NCBI GenBank assembly: GCA_022478985.1
Contig: JAKSZP010015901.1
Location: forward strand, 1-64,000
Source of the DNA: Massospora cicadina
Taxonomy: Eukaryota; Entomophthoromycota; Entomophthoromycetes; Entomophthorales; Entomophthoraceae
Length of the DNA: 64,000 nucleotides
Direction: 5' to 3'
Part shown: positions 20,950-31,679 of the stretch, in pieces
How positions within the stretch are numbered: position 1 is the stretch's first letter
How the letters are laid out: every line of letters begins with the position of its first letter
The notes under the pieces: model-generated
What the model was told of the DNA's origin: nothing
Seen by the model: only the letters and a program-made list of their open reading frames with translations
Database searches by the model: none
Made by a program: the position numbers and the translations under genes

Positions 20950-21328
20950 TTCTTCTTCACTTTATCCCAGGTTATTTATTCCGGTCGAGCTATACTTGCA
21001 TGGCCAGACCGAGAATGTGCTGGCCCTGGTGGATACAGGGGCCAAGGAGAATTATATGGAGTTTGCCTTAGCAGAACATTTGCAGTTAGAAATGAGAAGG
21101 GGTCTGGAGGTGGTGTTTGCAGACGTATTTAGAAGAGCCCCCCTCATGGGTTCTGGAGCCCTTAATTGTCATTTGGCAGAATCCTTTTGGTTGAAAGAGG
21201 GTTTCTGTGCTATTCAGAATCTGGCCCACCCCGTAAAGCTAGGGATGCGATGGTGGCATCATTTCCAGCTACAGATCAATGTGTTGCGGGAAAAATTACC
21301 TTATCACCCCATATTGGGCCTCGAATGA
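20950..21328 (+). pseudogene. Chromovirus aspartic protease
   Basis: The frame 20996-21328 has ALVDTGAKENYMEFALAEHL, the DTG active site with the usual following helix, and LPYHPILGLE near its end, the conserved I-L-G of retropepsins. It matures Gag and Pol. It is separated from gag by a frame change and stops in 20850-20950. Confidence 0.8.
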
Positions 21329-21504
21329 TGTGGAAGATGGAGGTTGGGGGCGACATCCCAAGTGGATGCAGGAGCTTAGGAGGAATGCAGGAGGTAGAGC
21401 TCCCACCCAAATACAGTGACTTCGTGGATGTGTTTGGGCCCATTGGAAGTTCACCTTTCTCCCCTATGGGCTCATTTGCATTCTAATTTCAGTTTAAGGA
21501 GGGT

Positions 21505-22518
21505 TTGGGCCTCCTCAAGGGATGTCTGGTCTACCCTCTAAATGAACGGGCCAGGGAAGCTCTGGAGAGCCATGTGGAGTCCATGCTAAACAAGGGTTTG
21601 ATTGAGCCCTCCAGGTCTCCAGTGGTATCTCCTGTGTTGTTAGTACCAAAGGCGAGTGGTGACTTACGCCCATGTGTGTATTTTTGTCATCTAAATGCAG
21701 TCATGGAGCTGGATGCGTATCCAATGCCACTTTTGGAGGATATTCTTCTGATGGTTAATGGATGCACAGTGTTTACAAAGCTCGACCTGGCAGATGCGTT
21801 TAATCAAATTATTGTGAGGCCAGAGCATCAGCAATAGATGGCATTCAAGTGCCACCTAGGGGTGTACCAATACCGTGTAATGCCATTCGGGCTGAAGAAC
21901 GCTCCAGCAGTGTTCCAACGGATGATAGATCATGTCCTTGGGGGGATGATTGGACGTTGCTGTGCCGCCTATATGGATGACATCCTAGTGTTTTCGCGGT
22001 CCCAGGAGGAACACATTCACGATGTTTGGGAAGTTTTGGGGGTGATAGGCCAAATGGGTTTGAAGTTGAAGCCCTCAAAGTGCGAGTTCAACCAAAGTTC
22101 AGTGATGTTTCTTGGCAACGTGGTATTCTGGAATGGATTAGGGGTGTGTCCAGATAATCTCCAAGCAGTTTGGGCCTGGAAGGCTCCCACGGATCAGATG
22201 GAGGTGCGAAGTTTCTTGGGTACCTTGAACTTCCTTTGTCAGTTTGTGAAGAATCTCTCCCAAACGGCCTTACCACTTACGCGGTTGACTCAGGACATTC
22301 CATTTGTAGGGGGAAAGGAGGAAGAGCGGGAGTTTGAATTATTAAAGGGTAAGTTACTTACCATGCCAGTGCTGGCCCATCCAGATCCAAGGAAACCTTT
22401 TGTGGTTGAGACTGATGCCTCAAATTATGCTGTGGGGCGGTATTGCTTCAGGAGGGGGAGGATGGGTTGGAGCATCCCATGTGCTACTACAGCTGTAAGC
22501 TGCTCCTCGTGGAAATGA
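21505..22518 (+). pseudogene. Chromovirus reverse transcriptase and RNase H start
   Basis: The frame 21505-21837 reads LNKGLIEPSRSPVVSPVLLV, PKASGDLRPC and FTKLDLADAFNQI, ends in one TAG (21835), and continues in the same frame from 21838. There it reads YRVMPFGLKNAPAVFQRMID, the palm motif YMDDILVFS, LKPSKCEF, and the RNase H start VVETDASNYAVG. Just after that (about 22436) a frameshift occurs. The RT is complete apart from the single stop. The catalytic DD is intact. Confidence 0.9.
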
Positions 22519-22765
22519 ACTACCTGATATATGATAAAGAACTGTTGGCGGTGATGGCAGCCTTGCATGAATGGCAACATCACTTCCTCTATGCCTGACA
22601 TCCTTTTGTTCTCCAAACAGACCACAAGGCCTTAGAGTACTATTGCCAACCCAGGAAGATGAACCAGCAACAAGACAGGTGGCATGTGGAGCTGATCCAC
22701 TATGACTTCCGGGTGGAGTATCTGCCTGGCACTTCGAATGTCCTGGCAGATTGGTTAAGCTGAGA
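22430..22765 (+). pseudogene. Chromovirus RNase H
   Basis: After the frameshift the text is LLQEGEDGLEHPMCYYSC, YDKELLAVMAALHEWQHH, QTDHKALEYY, then QDRWHVELIHYDFRVEYL and NVLADWLS. The catalytic order (Asp of TDAS, Glu of DKELLA, Asp of TDHKAL) is present. A stop lies in HHFLYA*HPF. Confidence 0.8.
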
Positions 22766-22813
22766 TGGAGCTTTTGTGTATGAGAAGGGGGAATTGGAGG
22801 AGCTCAACACTGA

Positions 22814-24163
22814 ATGATGCTCCATCCAGATCAGTTCGCGATGGTTGAATATGGAGGGTGTGAGTTGTGGGAGGAGGTTTGCCAGAAGCAGAGGAGCGCG
22901 GAGTTCACACAAAGGTTGAAGGCTGAAATGATGGAAGGTCAGCCGCACCAATACCATGCGGATTTCATGAAGAAGGTTGGGGTGCTTTACCACAAGTCGT
23001 GGGTATGGGTGCCCAACCCATCATTATGGTGGAAGGTAATCTGGGCTTTCCATGACCATCTATTAGTGGGTCATCTGGGGGTGGGGAAGACAATGGAGTT
23101 GGTGCAGTGGGAGTATTTGTGGCCAGGCCTTCATAAGGATGTCCAGAATTATGTGCGGGAATGTCTGGTATGTGCAAAGTCAAAGCCATCAAGGAAACTG
23201 CCCTTGGGAAAGTTGAATCTGTTGCCAATACTGCAGACCCCTTAGAGTTTGATCAGATTCAATTTCATAGTAGGACTTCCGAAGGTGCAGGGGAAGGATG
23301 CAATTATGGTGGTCATAGACAGACTTACCAAATACGCCGAATTCTTCCCATGCACTGGGAGTTTTTTGGCGAAAGATGCGGCAAAAGTTTTCATTGATGA
23401 GGTGTTTTCTCAACATGGCCTACCTGAGGAAATTATTTCAGATTGTAGCCCACAATTCATATCAAAATTCTGGTTGAGTCTATTGGGAAGTTTGGATATC
23501 AGACTGGGTTGGTCCTCAGCGTACCATCTGCAATCTGATGGTCAAACGGAGAGGGTGAACCAGATACTTGAGCAGTATCTGTGGTGTTATGTGTCCAATC
23601 GTCAGAATGACTGGGTATCATGGGTCAGGATGGCTCAGTTCACATACAATAACCATTTGCAATCCTTGTCAGGAATGTTGCTGTTTTTCATGAACCATGG
23701 ACTCAACCCAAAGTTGAATGGGGGATCTACAAAGGGCGTATGTCAGGGGGCGGATGAAATGATTTGTGACATGTTGGAAATTAGGAAGACCCTACAGGGG
23801 AACTTGGAGCAGGCAGTAGCTCAGCAGAAATGGCAGGCTGATTGGCGAAGGGCGCCAGATCCATCGTTTAAACCTGGGGACTGGGTTTTGGTATCAGCCA
23901 AGAACTATGCTGTCCCTGTAAAGAGTCGTAAGCTGGGTCCAAAGTTTCTGGGCCCATACCAGATTGTCAGAGTGATTAATCAGGTTGCATTTGAGTTGAG
24001 TTTGCCGGCGGGTTCCAGAGCCCACCCAGTAATTCATACCTCCCAGCTGCAGGCTTTCAGGGGTGAGGGGCCCAAGCATCCCAGTCCGTTGAATCCTAAA
24101 GAAGGGAAGATCCTGGAATATGAGGTAGAACAGATACTGGATGCCAAGTGGGTGAGAGGCTGA
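22814..24163 (+). pseudogene. Chromovirus integrase
   Basis: 22814-23245 holds the zinc domain (FHDHLLVGHLGVGKTMEL, then CLVCAKSK). A frame change follows at 23245. 23249-24163 is the core. The first catalytic site reads RFNFIVGLP, with Asn where Asp is expected (-DFIV-LP). The second is IISDCSPQF (Asp present) and the third DGQTERVNQ (Glu present). The C-terminal domain (KPGDWVLVSAKNY, LGPYQIVRV, HPVIHTSQL) is intact. An Asp-to-Asn change would abolish strand transfer in this copy. Confidence 0.88.
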
Positions 24164-24280
24164 CAGGGTTGTTGGTGAAGTGGAAGGGCTATCTGGTGGA
24201 GGAGTCAACATGGCAGATGATGGAGGACTGTGCGCGGTGCCCAGAGAAGGTCTGGGAGTTCTGGTCTTCACAGGGGGGTG
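24115..24280 (+). pseudogene. Chromovirus chromodomain
   Basis: EYEVEQILDAKWVRG ends the integrase frame. After a frameshift GLLVKWKGYLVEESTWQMME, then KVWEFWSSQGG, completes a canonical chromodomain (YEVE-IL, YLVKW-GY---STW). The polypurine tract overlaps its end. Confidence 0.88.
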
Positions 24281-24937
24281 ATGTAACGGCTTGGGGGGCA
24301 CCTGATCCATTCATTGGTTTGGATTGGGTGGAAGTCGATCCAAATGTGGCTCTGGTTCAATGGGCACCAAATTTGGTAGGGTCAGAGCTGGGCGAAATCG
24401 CCATCCCAAATCCAAATCACCTCCACAAAATGATGATGGGCTTTTGTGGGGTGTGAATGGTGATCCGGTGGGATGGCGATTCTTTGCTAATGATGTGGTG
24501 GTCATGGTTTGGAGGAGCTTAACAAAATGAAGAGCCTGTTCAATAGTTGCAACATATAATTAAGGGAAGACGCAGCAGCCCTGAAGGGAATTTGTGTCTT
24601 CTATGAGGAAATTACAAATAAAGGACTTTGCTAAGCTCAGAATTTTATTAAAATTATTTTAGTAAGAAAAAGAAGAAGTTGGATCGGATCCAGGTCATGA
24701 GCTCTGCCAGTGAGCTCAGTGTGGCGTTGGCGTCGTTCTCAGCCCTATCCTGGTCCCAGACCCTGCTACTAATGTGCAGTATAATGGGAACAGTGGTCCA
24801 AGAATATGTGGCAATGACGAGTCATGGTGGTCAGGTTTGGGGATGGGCCTCTGCGGGCCTGTACCTAGTATGGTCAGTAACTTGGCTCTTACTGCCCAAT
24901 TCATTTGTTGCATATTGGCGCAAACCCATCCATTACA
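24281..24937 (+). repeat. 3' LTR of the chromovirus
   Basis: Starts TGTAACGGCTTGGGGG, 657 bp. It has TATA-like CATATAATTAAGG near 24553 and AATAAA at about 24617. It differs from the 5' LTR at a few percent of sites. Its hydrophobic ORF (24697 to beyond the LTR end) lacks the stop seen in the 5' copy: SVTWLLLPNSFVAYWRKPI. Confidence 0.93.
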
Positions 24938-26911
24938 ATAAGGGTACCTCCAGAGAGGGCTTCAGCACCAGAGCCAGACTGAGAGTGTGGATATTGGGCC
25001 AGTGAGGCAGATTGGCCTAAGAATTAGCCTCAGGCAAGGGGACAACTAATATATGGACATCCTTTAAAGTTAAGGACGAGTTATTGTATTTTAAGTTGGT
25101 TCTGACGTCAAACTTTCGCCACCACTCTACACCCAAAATAATGTGGTACAAGAGGTTTTATTTGCTTGGAAACGGTCAGCCAAATGATCTTTGCCAACTT
25201 GATAGTCCACTAGCCTTAGAATCTTCAGCGTAGGAATACCTTAGGAAGCTCGTCCCTAACCATACCACCTGGCAAGTAATTCAACACAAGGTAGTCATCT
25301 AGGTCTTGGTCAATATAATTCACAGAGTCTCCTGTAACCACAAAGATAGTTGTGCTGATTTTCCCTAAAAGGGCATGAAAGGGCATTAGTCAACAAAAAA
25401 TATCCCGAATGGTCTTTATTCAAGGCAGATAATGCCAACATCTCACCAGAAAAATCTTCATGAGGCATCAGTTTTCTGCAGGATAGGTTTTTGCATCAAA
25501 AAATGGAGAGGGATAATTAGCCACTCTCACTACTGAGGCCACACATCCCACCATATCCTCAGCAGTTGCATAAATATTTTTATATTTTAAAAGTAGCACC
25601 TTTTCTACCGCCTGTGTTCTGTGGATCATGATAGGGGTCAGGCACGGGTTTTCATGTGTAATTTGATATACACTAATAGAGTCCTCATCTGAGCCGCAAG
25701 ATCTGACAATCAGCTCATTTTTTGTATATATTTTCTGTTAAAAAACGTGATTTTGGGCGTTATTGACCCCATATCTACTCCATATATCAGGTGTTCATCG
25801 TTACCTAGAGCCAGCATCACCAAGCCCTTCAATGATACACCAGCGTGCACTGTGGAATGTGGTGCACAGAAAACCCTATTTTTGTTAATTTAATTTATAT
25901 GAAATTTGGGGCTAGACTCGCCTGGACCCTCAAATTCTGCCAAAATGGGGAGGAGATCGGTGGGGAGCTCTCCCTGTTCAAGGGAAACCCCCTAGTTGCA
26001 GGAGATATATTTATAAGGGTGGTTGTGGGAGATATCATCGTGATGCAATCAAATTGAAACATAATATAACTTTGGGGCTAGATTCCTGCTCACCACTGAA
26101 TTTGGTGGAACTTGAAGGATTGGAAGGATAAGATTCTTCTCTTTTTAAAGCGTGTGTGAGATTTTAGGCTATTATTTATAGGGGCTGGCCCAGGTAAAAC
26201 AATGATGGCCAGATTAACTTGCCACTTCTATGTTGGGGTGGGTAAATTATCCAAAAATGCTTCAATCAGATGAACAAAATCCCCAGGTGAAGCTTGACAA
26301 AATTGAGTGTCCATTTCAAGGCCACCCAAAGTGGCATGGAAAAATGACATTTGGGAAATGACAGACACAGGTAAGCTTAAGGCACAGGGAGATTCATATA
26401 AACAAGAGCACACAATATGCATAACATCGCAGTGCACAAGGAGCCCATGGTAAAGTTCAAAAGTGTTGGCACAAGGTTTCCCAGAACCTAAAGGTTGCTT
26501 CAAACTCTCCATACTCTCAGACACCCACAACATAGCTTTATAAACATAAAACACCCAGGCAGGTGCTCCAGGTAGAATTTAACGCATCCACCTAACTCCT
26601 GGAGGAGGGGAGTTAGGGCTGATCTTATTATAATGGGATACAGTGGTGGAAAACTTGGAAGCCTGAGCAACTAGGCTTCAAACTGTCTATCTCCACCATG
26701 TACTCACCAAAAGGATGGAAGTTGCACCGTGAGAAGCAAAAAAGAACATGCTTTCTTGCACAACAGCAACAAGAATGATATCATTATAGAAAAAATGTCC
26801 CAACCTTGGTGCACAGCCAAAAAACTAAATAGTACTACAAAGACCTTCAACTCAGAATAAGTCTTGGAGAGGCCAAAAATTAGGTTAGTCATCTAGTGTC
26901 AATAGTGTGTC
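24938..26911 (-). pseudogene. Gag and protease of element B, right of insertion
   Basis: Near 25080-25400 the minus strand reads ILGVEWWRKFDVRTN (end of protease) and VTGDSVNYIDQDLDDYL, where the DTG is VTG. Further right are gag-like frames: 26554-26228 (108 residues, ASPGDFVHLIEAFLDNL) and 26892-26704 (62 residues, hydrophobic). All are broken. There is an ORF of 70 codons at 25845-26057 (plus) that I treat as chance. Confidence 0.55.
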
Positions 26912-27606
26912 TGTAACGCTCCAGTTCCAATAGCAGAGGGGGGCAAGGGATTACCCCCTACTACGGAACCCTTTGCTGAATAAAGGGTCAACAAAACACC
27001 TCCCAGAAGCATGGTGCACAGAATGGACCAAGAAAGGATGGCATGCATCTAGTCAACTAAGATCTCTTGGAGGTTGGCAAATAGAACTAAATAAATGCAC
27101 ATAAAATATTAAAACAAATTGGATCTTAATAAACCAGATGACCAATTATGAAAATTGGCCTTGCTAAACATAATTAAATACTGGGGGGAGAGCAGTCAAT
27201 CAGCGGAAGAGGTGTTAAGCCTAAGTGAACCAATAGATGCATTCTACCATTGTCCAGGGTCCTGTAACTCAAAGTTGTCTGAACTCAAGTTATAGATTGC
27301 ATATTGACTTTCCCAACTTAGCCATTTAATAAATGGAATGGGGTTCAAATCCCTGTTCTTCCAGTAACTGTAACAAACCATCTTTGTTGAGAAAATAATT
27401 GGTGCATTTTAACGCCTGGGCTGTAATTCCAGGCTGAGCATCATGCACATCCCCAGGACCAACCTGGGCATATTTTGCCTGTACCCACCGTTGGTCCAGG
27501 GTATGTTTCAAATCAGGGAGTCCTTGCAGCTTGACCTCTTTGGCCTCCTGACATCCAGCCTTGTTCTTACAGTATGTCCCCTCTATTATGTCATGTAGCC
27601 ATGACA
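26912..27606 (-). repeat. 5' LTR of element B
   Basis: 695 bp, TGTAACGCTCC...CCATGACA. The ORF 27511-27326 (minus) carries KHTLDQRWVQAKYAQVGP, shared with 14799-15152. The poly(A)-like CTGAATAAAGGG (plus) is conserved with the left LTR, but in antisense. Confidence 0.85.
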
Positions 27607-27654
27607 GTCAATGTGAGCTCATAAACCCAATCAAAGCCAAGTAACTCCACTTGT

Positions 27655-27945
27655 CTAGTTTTTAACTAAAAATATTTCCCTTGCCAATTTTATTTGAGTT
27701 TGCCATTTTTCAAAAAAGAACTTGTACATCATGGTACACATTGCAGCCATAAACATGTTCCCTCTAAGATAGCTTAGCCCATGTTGGTTATAGGGCTTTG
27801 AAGCTATACTCAAAATAGTTTCATAGTCACTTGGGTGGTTTTGCAGGAACTGCAAGTTTGTGACCAAAGAAAATGTGGCCTCCACTGCTTCTTTCAAGTC
27901 AGGATGCTTGACCATTAAATTAGTAAGCTTAAAATACTGAAAATC
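27655..27945 (-). CDS. Unidentified exon, host-like
   Basis: A clean minus frame preceded by a splice acceptor-like TTTTCAG at about 27946-27952, reading YFKLTNLMVKHPDLKEAVEA, then VTNLQFLQNHPSDYETIL and a C-terminal helix EKWQTQIKLAREIFLVKN before a TAA. The composition lacks the Pro/stop pattern of the nearby elements. It lies 50 bp from the B LTR, so its 3' partner may have been displaced. I do not recognise the family. Confidence 0.35.
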   Translation of the reverse strand, partial: DFQYFKLTNLMVKHPDLKEAVEATFSLVTNLQFLQNHPSDYETILSIASKPYNQHGLSYLRGNMFMAAMCTMMYKFFFEKWQTQIKLAREIFLVKN

Positions 27946-28485
27946 GATGACTGATATAAGTTTAAAATAATTAGAGTAAAAAAACTTTATCTTTTGTAGT
28001 GAAGCTAAAAGTTAAATATCAAATTTCCGGGGATATATTAGGTTAAGTTTTATGTACTTGCCCTATCTAAAATTCTATTTAAGTTTTGGAAGTAATTTAT
28101 CCTCAGGATGTGTTTTTAAATGAAATATATACCCATATATAGTAGAACTTATACTGAATTATTCTATGGCAAAACGTGATAAGAACAAGCTTCTAAACTT
28201 TAACTTAATTGAATTACAGTTTCTAAATTATAATTTGATACGAATATCAGCTGCTATGTAAATATAATAACTATAATGACTGTACTTGATTTTTAATTTT
28301 GAGAAAAATGTTATTAAAGCAAGGTACAACTATAACTGTAACTGATATCAGATGCTTCAAAAGTTAATTCAGGGATACCTGATACTTGTAAGATCATATA
28401 TTTGATACCAAAGCAAATAGATAGTTTGAACGGCATTCAATGGTCTAATATAAAGAAAAGTAATTTTATGATTGTTTAGCCATTA

Positions 28486-28578
28486 ACACTTTCATGTCCG
28501 GTGACGCCAACATGTTGCCGTCAGCAATTAATGTTTGGTTTGCACGTGACATGTTAGTGTCATCGGACATGAAAGTGT
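28486..28578. repeat. 93-bp hairpin with 31-bp inverted ends
   Basis: ACACTTTCATGTCCGGTGAC at the left pairs with the reverse complement of the right end (GTCATCGGACATGAAAGTGT), with few mismatches over about 31 bp. A 31-bp loop separates the arms. It could be a minimal MITE or the terminal footprint of a cut-and-paste element. TTAA precedes the left arm, and TTAA occurs 4 bp beyond the right arm, so no exact duplication is seen. The rest of 27950-29080 is AT-rich with no gene. Confidence 0.7.
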
Positions 28579-29086
28579 ATCTTTAAACTAAATTTACCAA
28601 AATCTAATGTCTCATTTCATGGAACAAATACTAATTATGTATCTAAAGTAAAATTTTACCAACCCTAAATTGGGGATGAAATTACTGAGCAAAATTTGAT
28701 TAGTTATAAAAATAATTTAAGTTGATAATCAATAAGCCAGGGTATCAATGCTAAACATCAATTGGTTTATCTACGCATGGAAATAGGGCTTTATGAAGTT
28801 AAGTTTAATTTTTGCCAAACCAACCATTTAACTTATATGCTATCACGAGTTCAGGATGGGAGGAACCTTATCTTGAACTATTGTTTAATTGTTATACAGG
28901 AAAAGTACTAATCCAGTGTAAGTGCACCATTCTCATATAGTTTCGTGTAGATAGGGTGAAGCGGATGCCCATGATTGGGCAGACTAAAATCCGTCGAGTT
29001 CCAAATTAAAAACTGAACACTTTTTGGGCTGGCGGTGAATCGCTGACTGCCTTCATATCCAATCAACGCGCTAATAAATTAAGCAT

Positions 29087-30686
29087 GATGTCGCAGCCGT
29101 TTTATTCAACACACCCTCAACCTTCTACCATTTACAGCAAACAACACGGCTCACTCTATTGTTCACAGTTGGAACTCTCAAAATGTTGCCTTCGAGTTTT
29201 CCAGAGACTTTACATATGACCCATCATATGCTTCGCAACGCTTCCAGCGATACCAATATCAACCATACCAAGAAGTTGCGCATTTTACTACTCAATTTGA
29301 AGGGTTGATCAGAAGTTAAATTTTATACTCATTTTTATTCTAGAGGCTTTAAACCAGGCTGGGAAATCCTAACTGAAGTTTCAGAACATTTGGACCCTCC
29401 TTTTCGAGTGGTTGAAAGGGACAATGTTGCAGAAACTGGACTTAGAAAACGCTCTCTGACCAATGATTTCGATGACATGAACAAGTTGATTCGGGGTAGA
29501 GCCATTTCAAGGTTCACTAATCAGTTTTAGTGCTTGAGCTCAAAACACGCCTAAAAAGAGGGATTAGCAATCTTAGTCTTGCTATTGATAGTAACCAAGA
29601 GCTTTCTGAAGTAGAGATCAAGGAAATTTATCAGCTGCTCAGAAGCATTGTGCGAGGTAAGCTTGGAACCGGCGAAAGTTATTCATTATTGTCCCTAGAG
29701 ATTGAAATTGAAACCGAAGCTTCTATCCAAACCGATTCTTTTGGTAAAAGTAAAAACCTTCAAATTTCAGGTGTCAAGCCTCATTTATTGTCGAGTAATG
29801 AGACCTCTCCTGGTGACTCCAGCGAATCTTCAGATTTTGATGAAATACCCTGCAATTCCCCTTTACAGATTGAAACACAACTGAACCTTAATCGTAAAAA
29901 CACTGGAGCGAGTACACCGATAACTTATTTTCGACGCCCTTTATCTAAAATCCTCAAGCAAAATTCGAACTTTACAACAGTTGGATCATCATATGAAAGA
30001 TGAGAAAAATTCGGAACGGGTTTTCTGAGATTTGGCTTGCATCTCCTGAGTTTAGGCGGGGTGCACAGGACGATTTCCCGAGATCTTTGCTCCCCCTTGA
30101 AGGCGATATTTTAGAAAAAGGAGCGAAAGATTTTTTGAGTGTTGACAAAAACCGGGTTGCACAGAATATTGTAGTTGGTGATCCATGTAGGATTGGTCGA
30201 GGACTTGGCTCATTCACAGCTTATACCTGCCAGGCTCTCAGCTATGATGTAATGCGTTGTCGAATAGTTTTTTAGCTCTCTATTATTTTTTATATTCTTT
30301 GATGAGTCTCGCTATAGGTTATGTTCAAAATCATTTTTAGGGACGAAGGTATGCCGTTTTTAAACGGTATTCTGACTTTGAAAAACTTCGTGGCGCCATC
30401 GTAGCCTTATTTCCAGGGCTTAAAAAATTTGTCCCGCGTCTTCCGCAGAAAAAGGTTGTGGGTAAGGCTTTTAAACATAACCATAAAGTTTTTTACCACT
30501 TCCGTTTGTACAAATTTTGGGTGTGAGCACCTTTTCTTTTCCAATGCCAATCACTTTACTATAGGGAGGTTTGAAGCAAACTTTGTTGAGAGCCGGCGCC
30601 AAGGCCTTGAACATTTTCTTGCCTACGTCTGCTTGCACCCTGTAATCGGTTGTTGTCCGGTGATCTCACGCTGGTTTTCCCTGTAA
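29087..30686 (+). CDS. PX-domain protein, Ypt35-like, multi-exon
   Basis: Confident 3' exons are about 30069-30248, 30341-30461 and 30565-30686 (stop TAA). Joined by GT-AG introns of 92 and 103 bp, they give a PX domain. In order they carry GSFTAYTCQALSYD; VFKRYSDFEKLRG and FPGLKKFVPRLPQKKVVG; and FEANFVESRRQGLEHFLAYV. The R-Y-S-F, P-PLP-K and RR-GLE-FL motifs are those of phosphoinositide-binding PX domains, closest to the yeast Ypt35 type, which recruits Vps13 to endosomes. Upstream exons are less sure: 29344-29495 and 29531 to about 29980 join by a 35-nt GTAGAG...TTTTAG intron (NKLIR then VLELKTRLKRGI). Another 29-nt intron (29315-29343) and a 49-nt one (30020-30068) also keep frame. The start near 29087 is provisional. 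This is the only clear host gene. Confidence 0.75.
30249..30340 (+). other. Intron in the PX-domain gene
   Basis: GTAATG...CATTTTTAG, 92 bp, phase 0. It joins ALSYD to GRRYAVFKRYSDF, restoring the beta-strand and R-Y-S-F motif of PX. The unspliced frame hits a TAG within 30 bp. Confidence 0.8.
30462..30564 (+). other. Intron in the PX-domain gene
   Basis: GTAAGG...CTATAG, 103 bp. Splicing joins KKVVG to RFEANFVESRRQG, matching the family's K-V-RF--F-E-RR-G. Confidence 0.85.
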
Positions 30687-31663
30687 AATTTTTGTTGGCA
30701 TATGTTCCCCTAATTATATTTAACTGGAGGCCCTTCAGCATTTTTAAGAACATGCAGTTACTCAAAATAATATTTACTTAATTAAAGCAAACTTTTTATA
30801 ACTTAATATGCGTGGCTTTAACTGATTAAATGGTTGTTGCAGACCTATTTTATCGTTTTACTTGAGAATGTAGACCCATAATTTAGTATACGTATCCTAA
30901 ATTATTAGCTTTGAATAATGTTAACTTTTTCTTCGAAGGTAAAATTGTATCGACCAAAAAACAGTAAACGTTCGATGTACTTCATCGCTAAAAGCGGAAA
31001 AACAAGTTTTGCTGCTAATCAGATTTTATCAAATTGGTCTTTCCACCAAAAACATACCACCAGCTTTTTGGATTTTATAGCAGGCCTATGTAATTTTATG
31101 ATCATATATTTTCTCTAAACGTACTCTGAAAATCTATGTATGCCAGTCTGAGTCAAGTCTAGCCATTATTTCCACCGCGACGTTATCAGTCAGCGTTAGG
31201 CTGGGTATAGCCCGCATTACATTGACATCCAAGTTCCCTAAAATCAAGGGGTATTGGCTAAGCTACGCACGCCTAGTGCTTGAAACGGTTAAATCAGCTT
31301 AGATTTCCTTTTGAGATTACGTAAAAAAACTTTAGTGGCCGCTTTTTAATTTTTAATAGCTAGTCCGATAAGGAAATGCTGATTATAGTATTTTTCCACA
31401 TGCCAAATTTTGGTCCGAGGCTCAACATACTTGGATCTAAATTTAATTTTTAGTTACCTTTTAATATTGATTTCTTACAAACATCAAGTTCAAACTTTAG
31501 CCTTTTGCACCATATAGCCTAGCTAGAGATTATAGTTTCGTTTGACGGATAATTTCAATCCATCCAAAAGTAGCTTATCAATCAAGCCTGAAGACGCACA
31601 ACTCGAGAAATTGTTAAACTAAACTAGTTTTTAAAACGTTTTTCTATTCGCTGTGGTATCTGT
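30687..31663. other. Intergenic stretch
   Basis: AT-rich, no convincing gene. An ORF of 66 codons at 30918-31118 has no motif or splice support. No repeat shared with the rest of the window was noticed. Confidence 0.5.
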
Positions 31664-31679
31664 CTGTTACGGAATCTTA

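Larger units (their letters stand above)
19360..24937 (+). mobile_element. Complete chromovirus (Ty3/gypsy with chromodomain)
   Basis: 5578 bp with LTRs 19360-20013 and 24281-24937, both TGTAACGG...TTACA, and a perfect 5-bp target duplication ATAAG (19355-19359 and 24938-24942). The gene order is gag, protease, RT, RNase H, integrase, chromodomain. A polypurine tract CAGGGGGGTGA abuts the 3' LTR. It inserted into element B in the opposite orientation. A handful of in-frame stops and frameshifts, plus an Asn at the first integrase catalytic position, indicate recent decay. Confidence 0.95.
15641..27606 (-). mobile_element. Chromodomain Ty3/gypsy element B, interrupted
   Basis: LTRs at 15641-16339 and 26912-27606 flank minus-strand gag, protease, RT, RNase H, integrase and a chromodomain remnant. 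A complete chromovirus (19360-24937) splits it within RT. Removing that insert leaves an element of about 6.4 kb. Many frameshifts and stops make it dead. The outer flanks (AGAGT left, GTCAA right) do not match, so one end may have recombined with the neighbouring LTR. Confidence 0.75.

Noticed and set aside
25845..26057. 70-codon plus-strand ORF
   Set aside because: Antisense to the gag region of element B, with no recognisable domain.
28483..28586. piggyBac-type insertion with TTAA target
   Set aside because: TTAA is directly at the left arm, but on the right it lies several bases beyond the arm, so no exact duplication.
29657..29698. 42-bp intron with GTAAGC donor
   Set aside because: It has good splice signals, but reading through is also open and in frame, so it cannot be decided from sequence and was left out of the model.
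29702..29884. Separate 60-codon ORF
   Set aside because: Out-of-frame shadow within the PX-domain gene.
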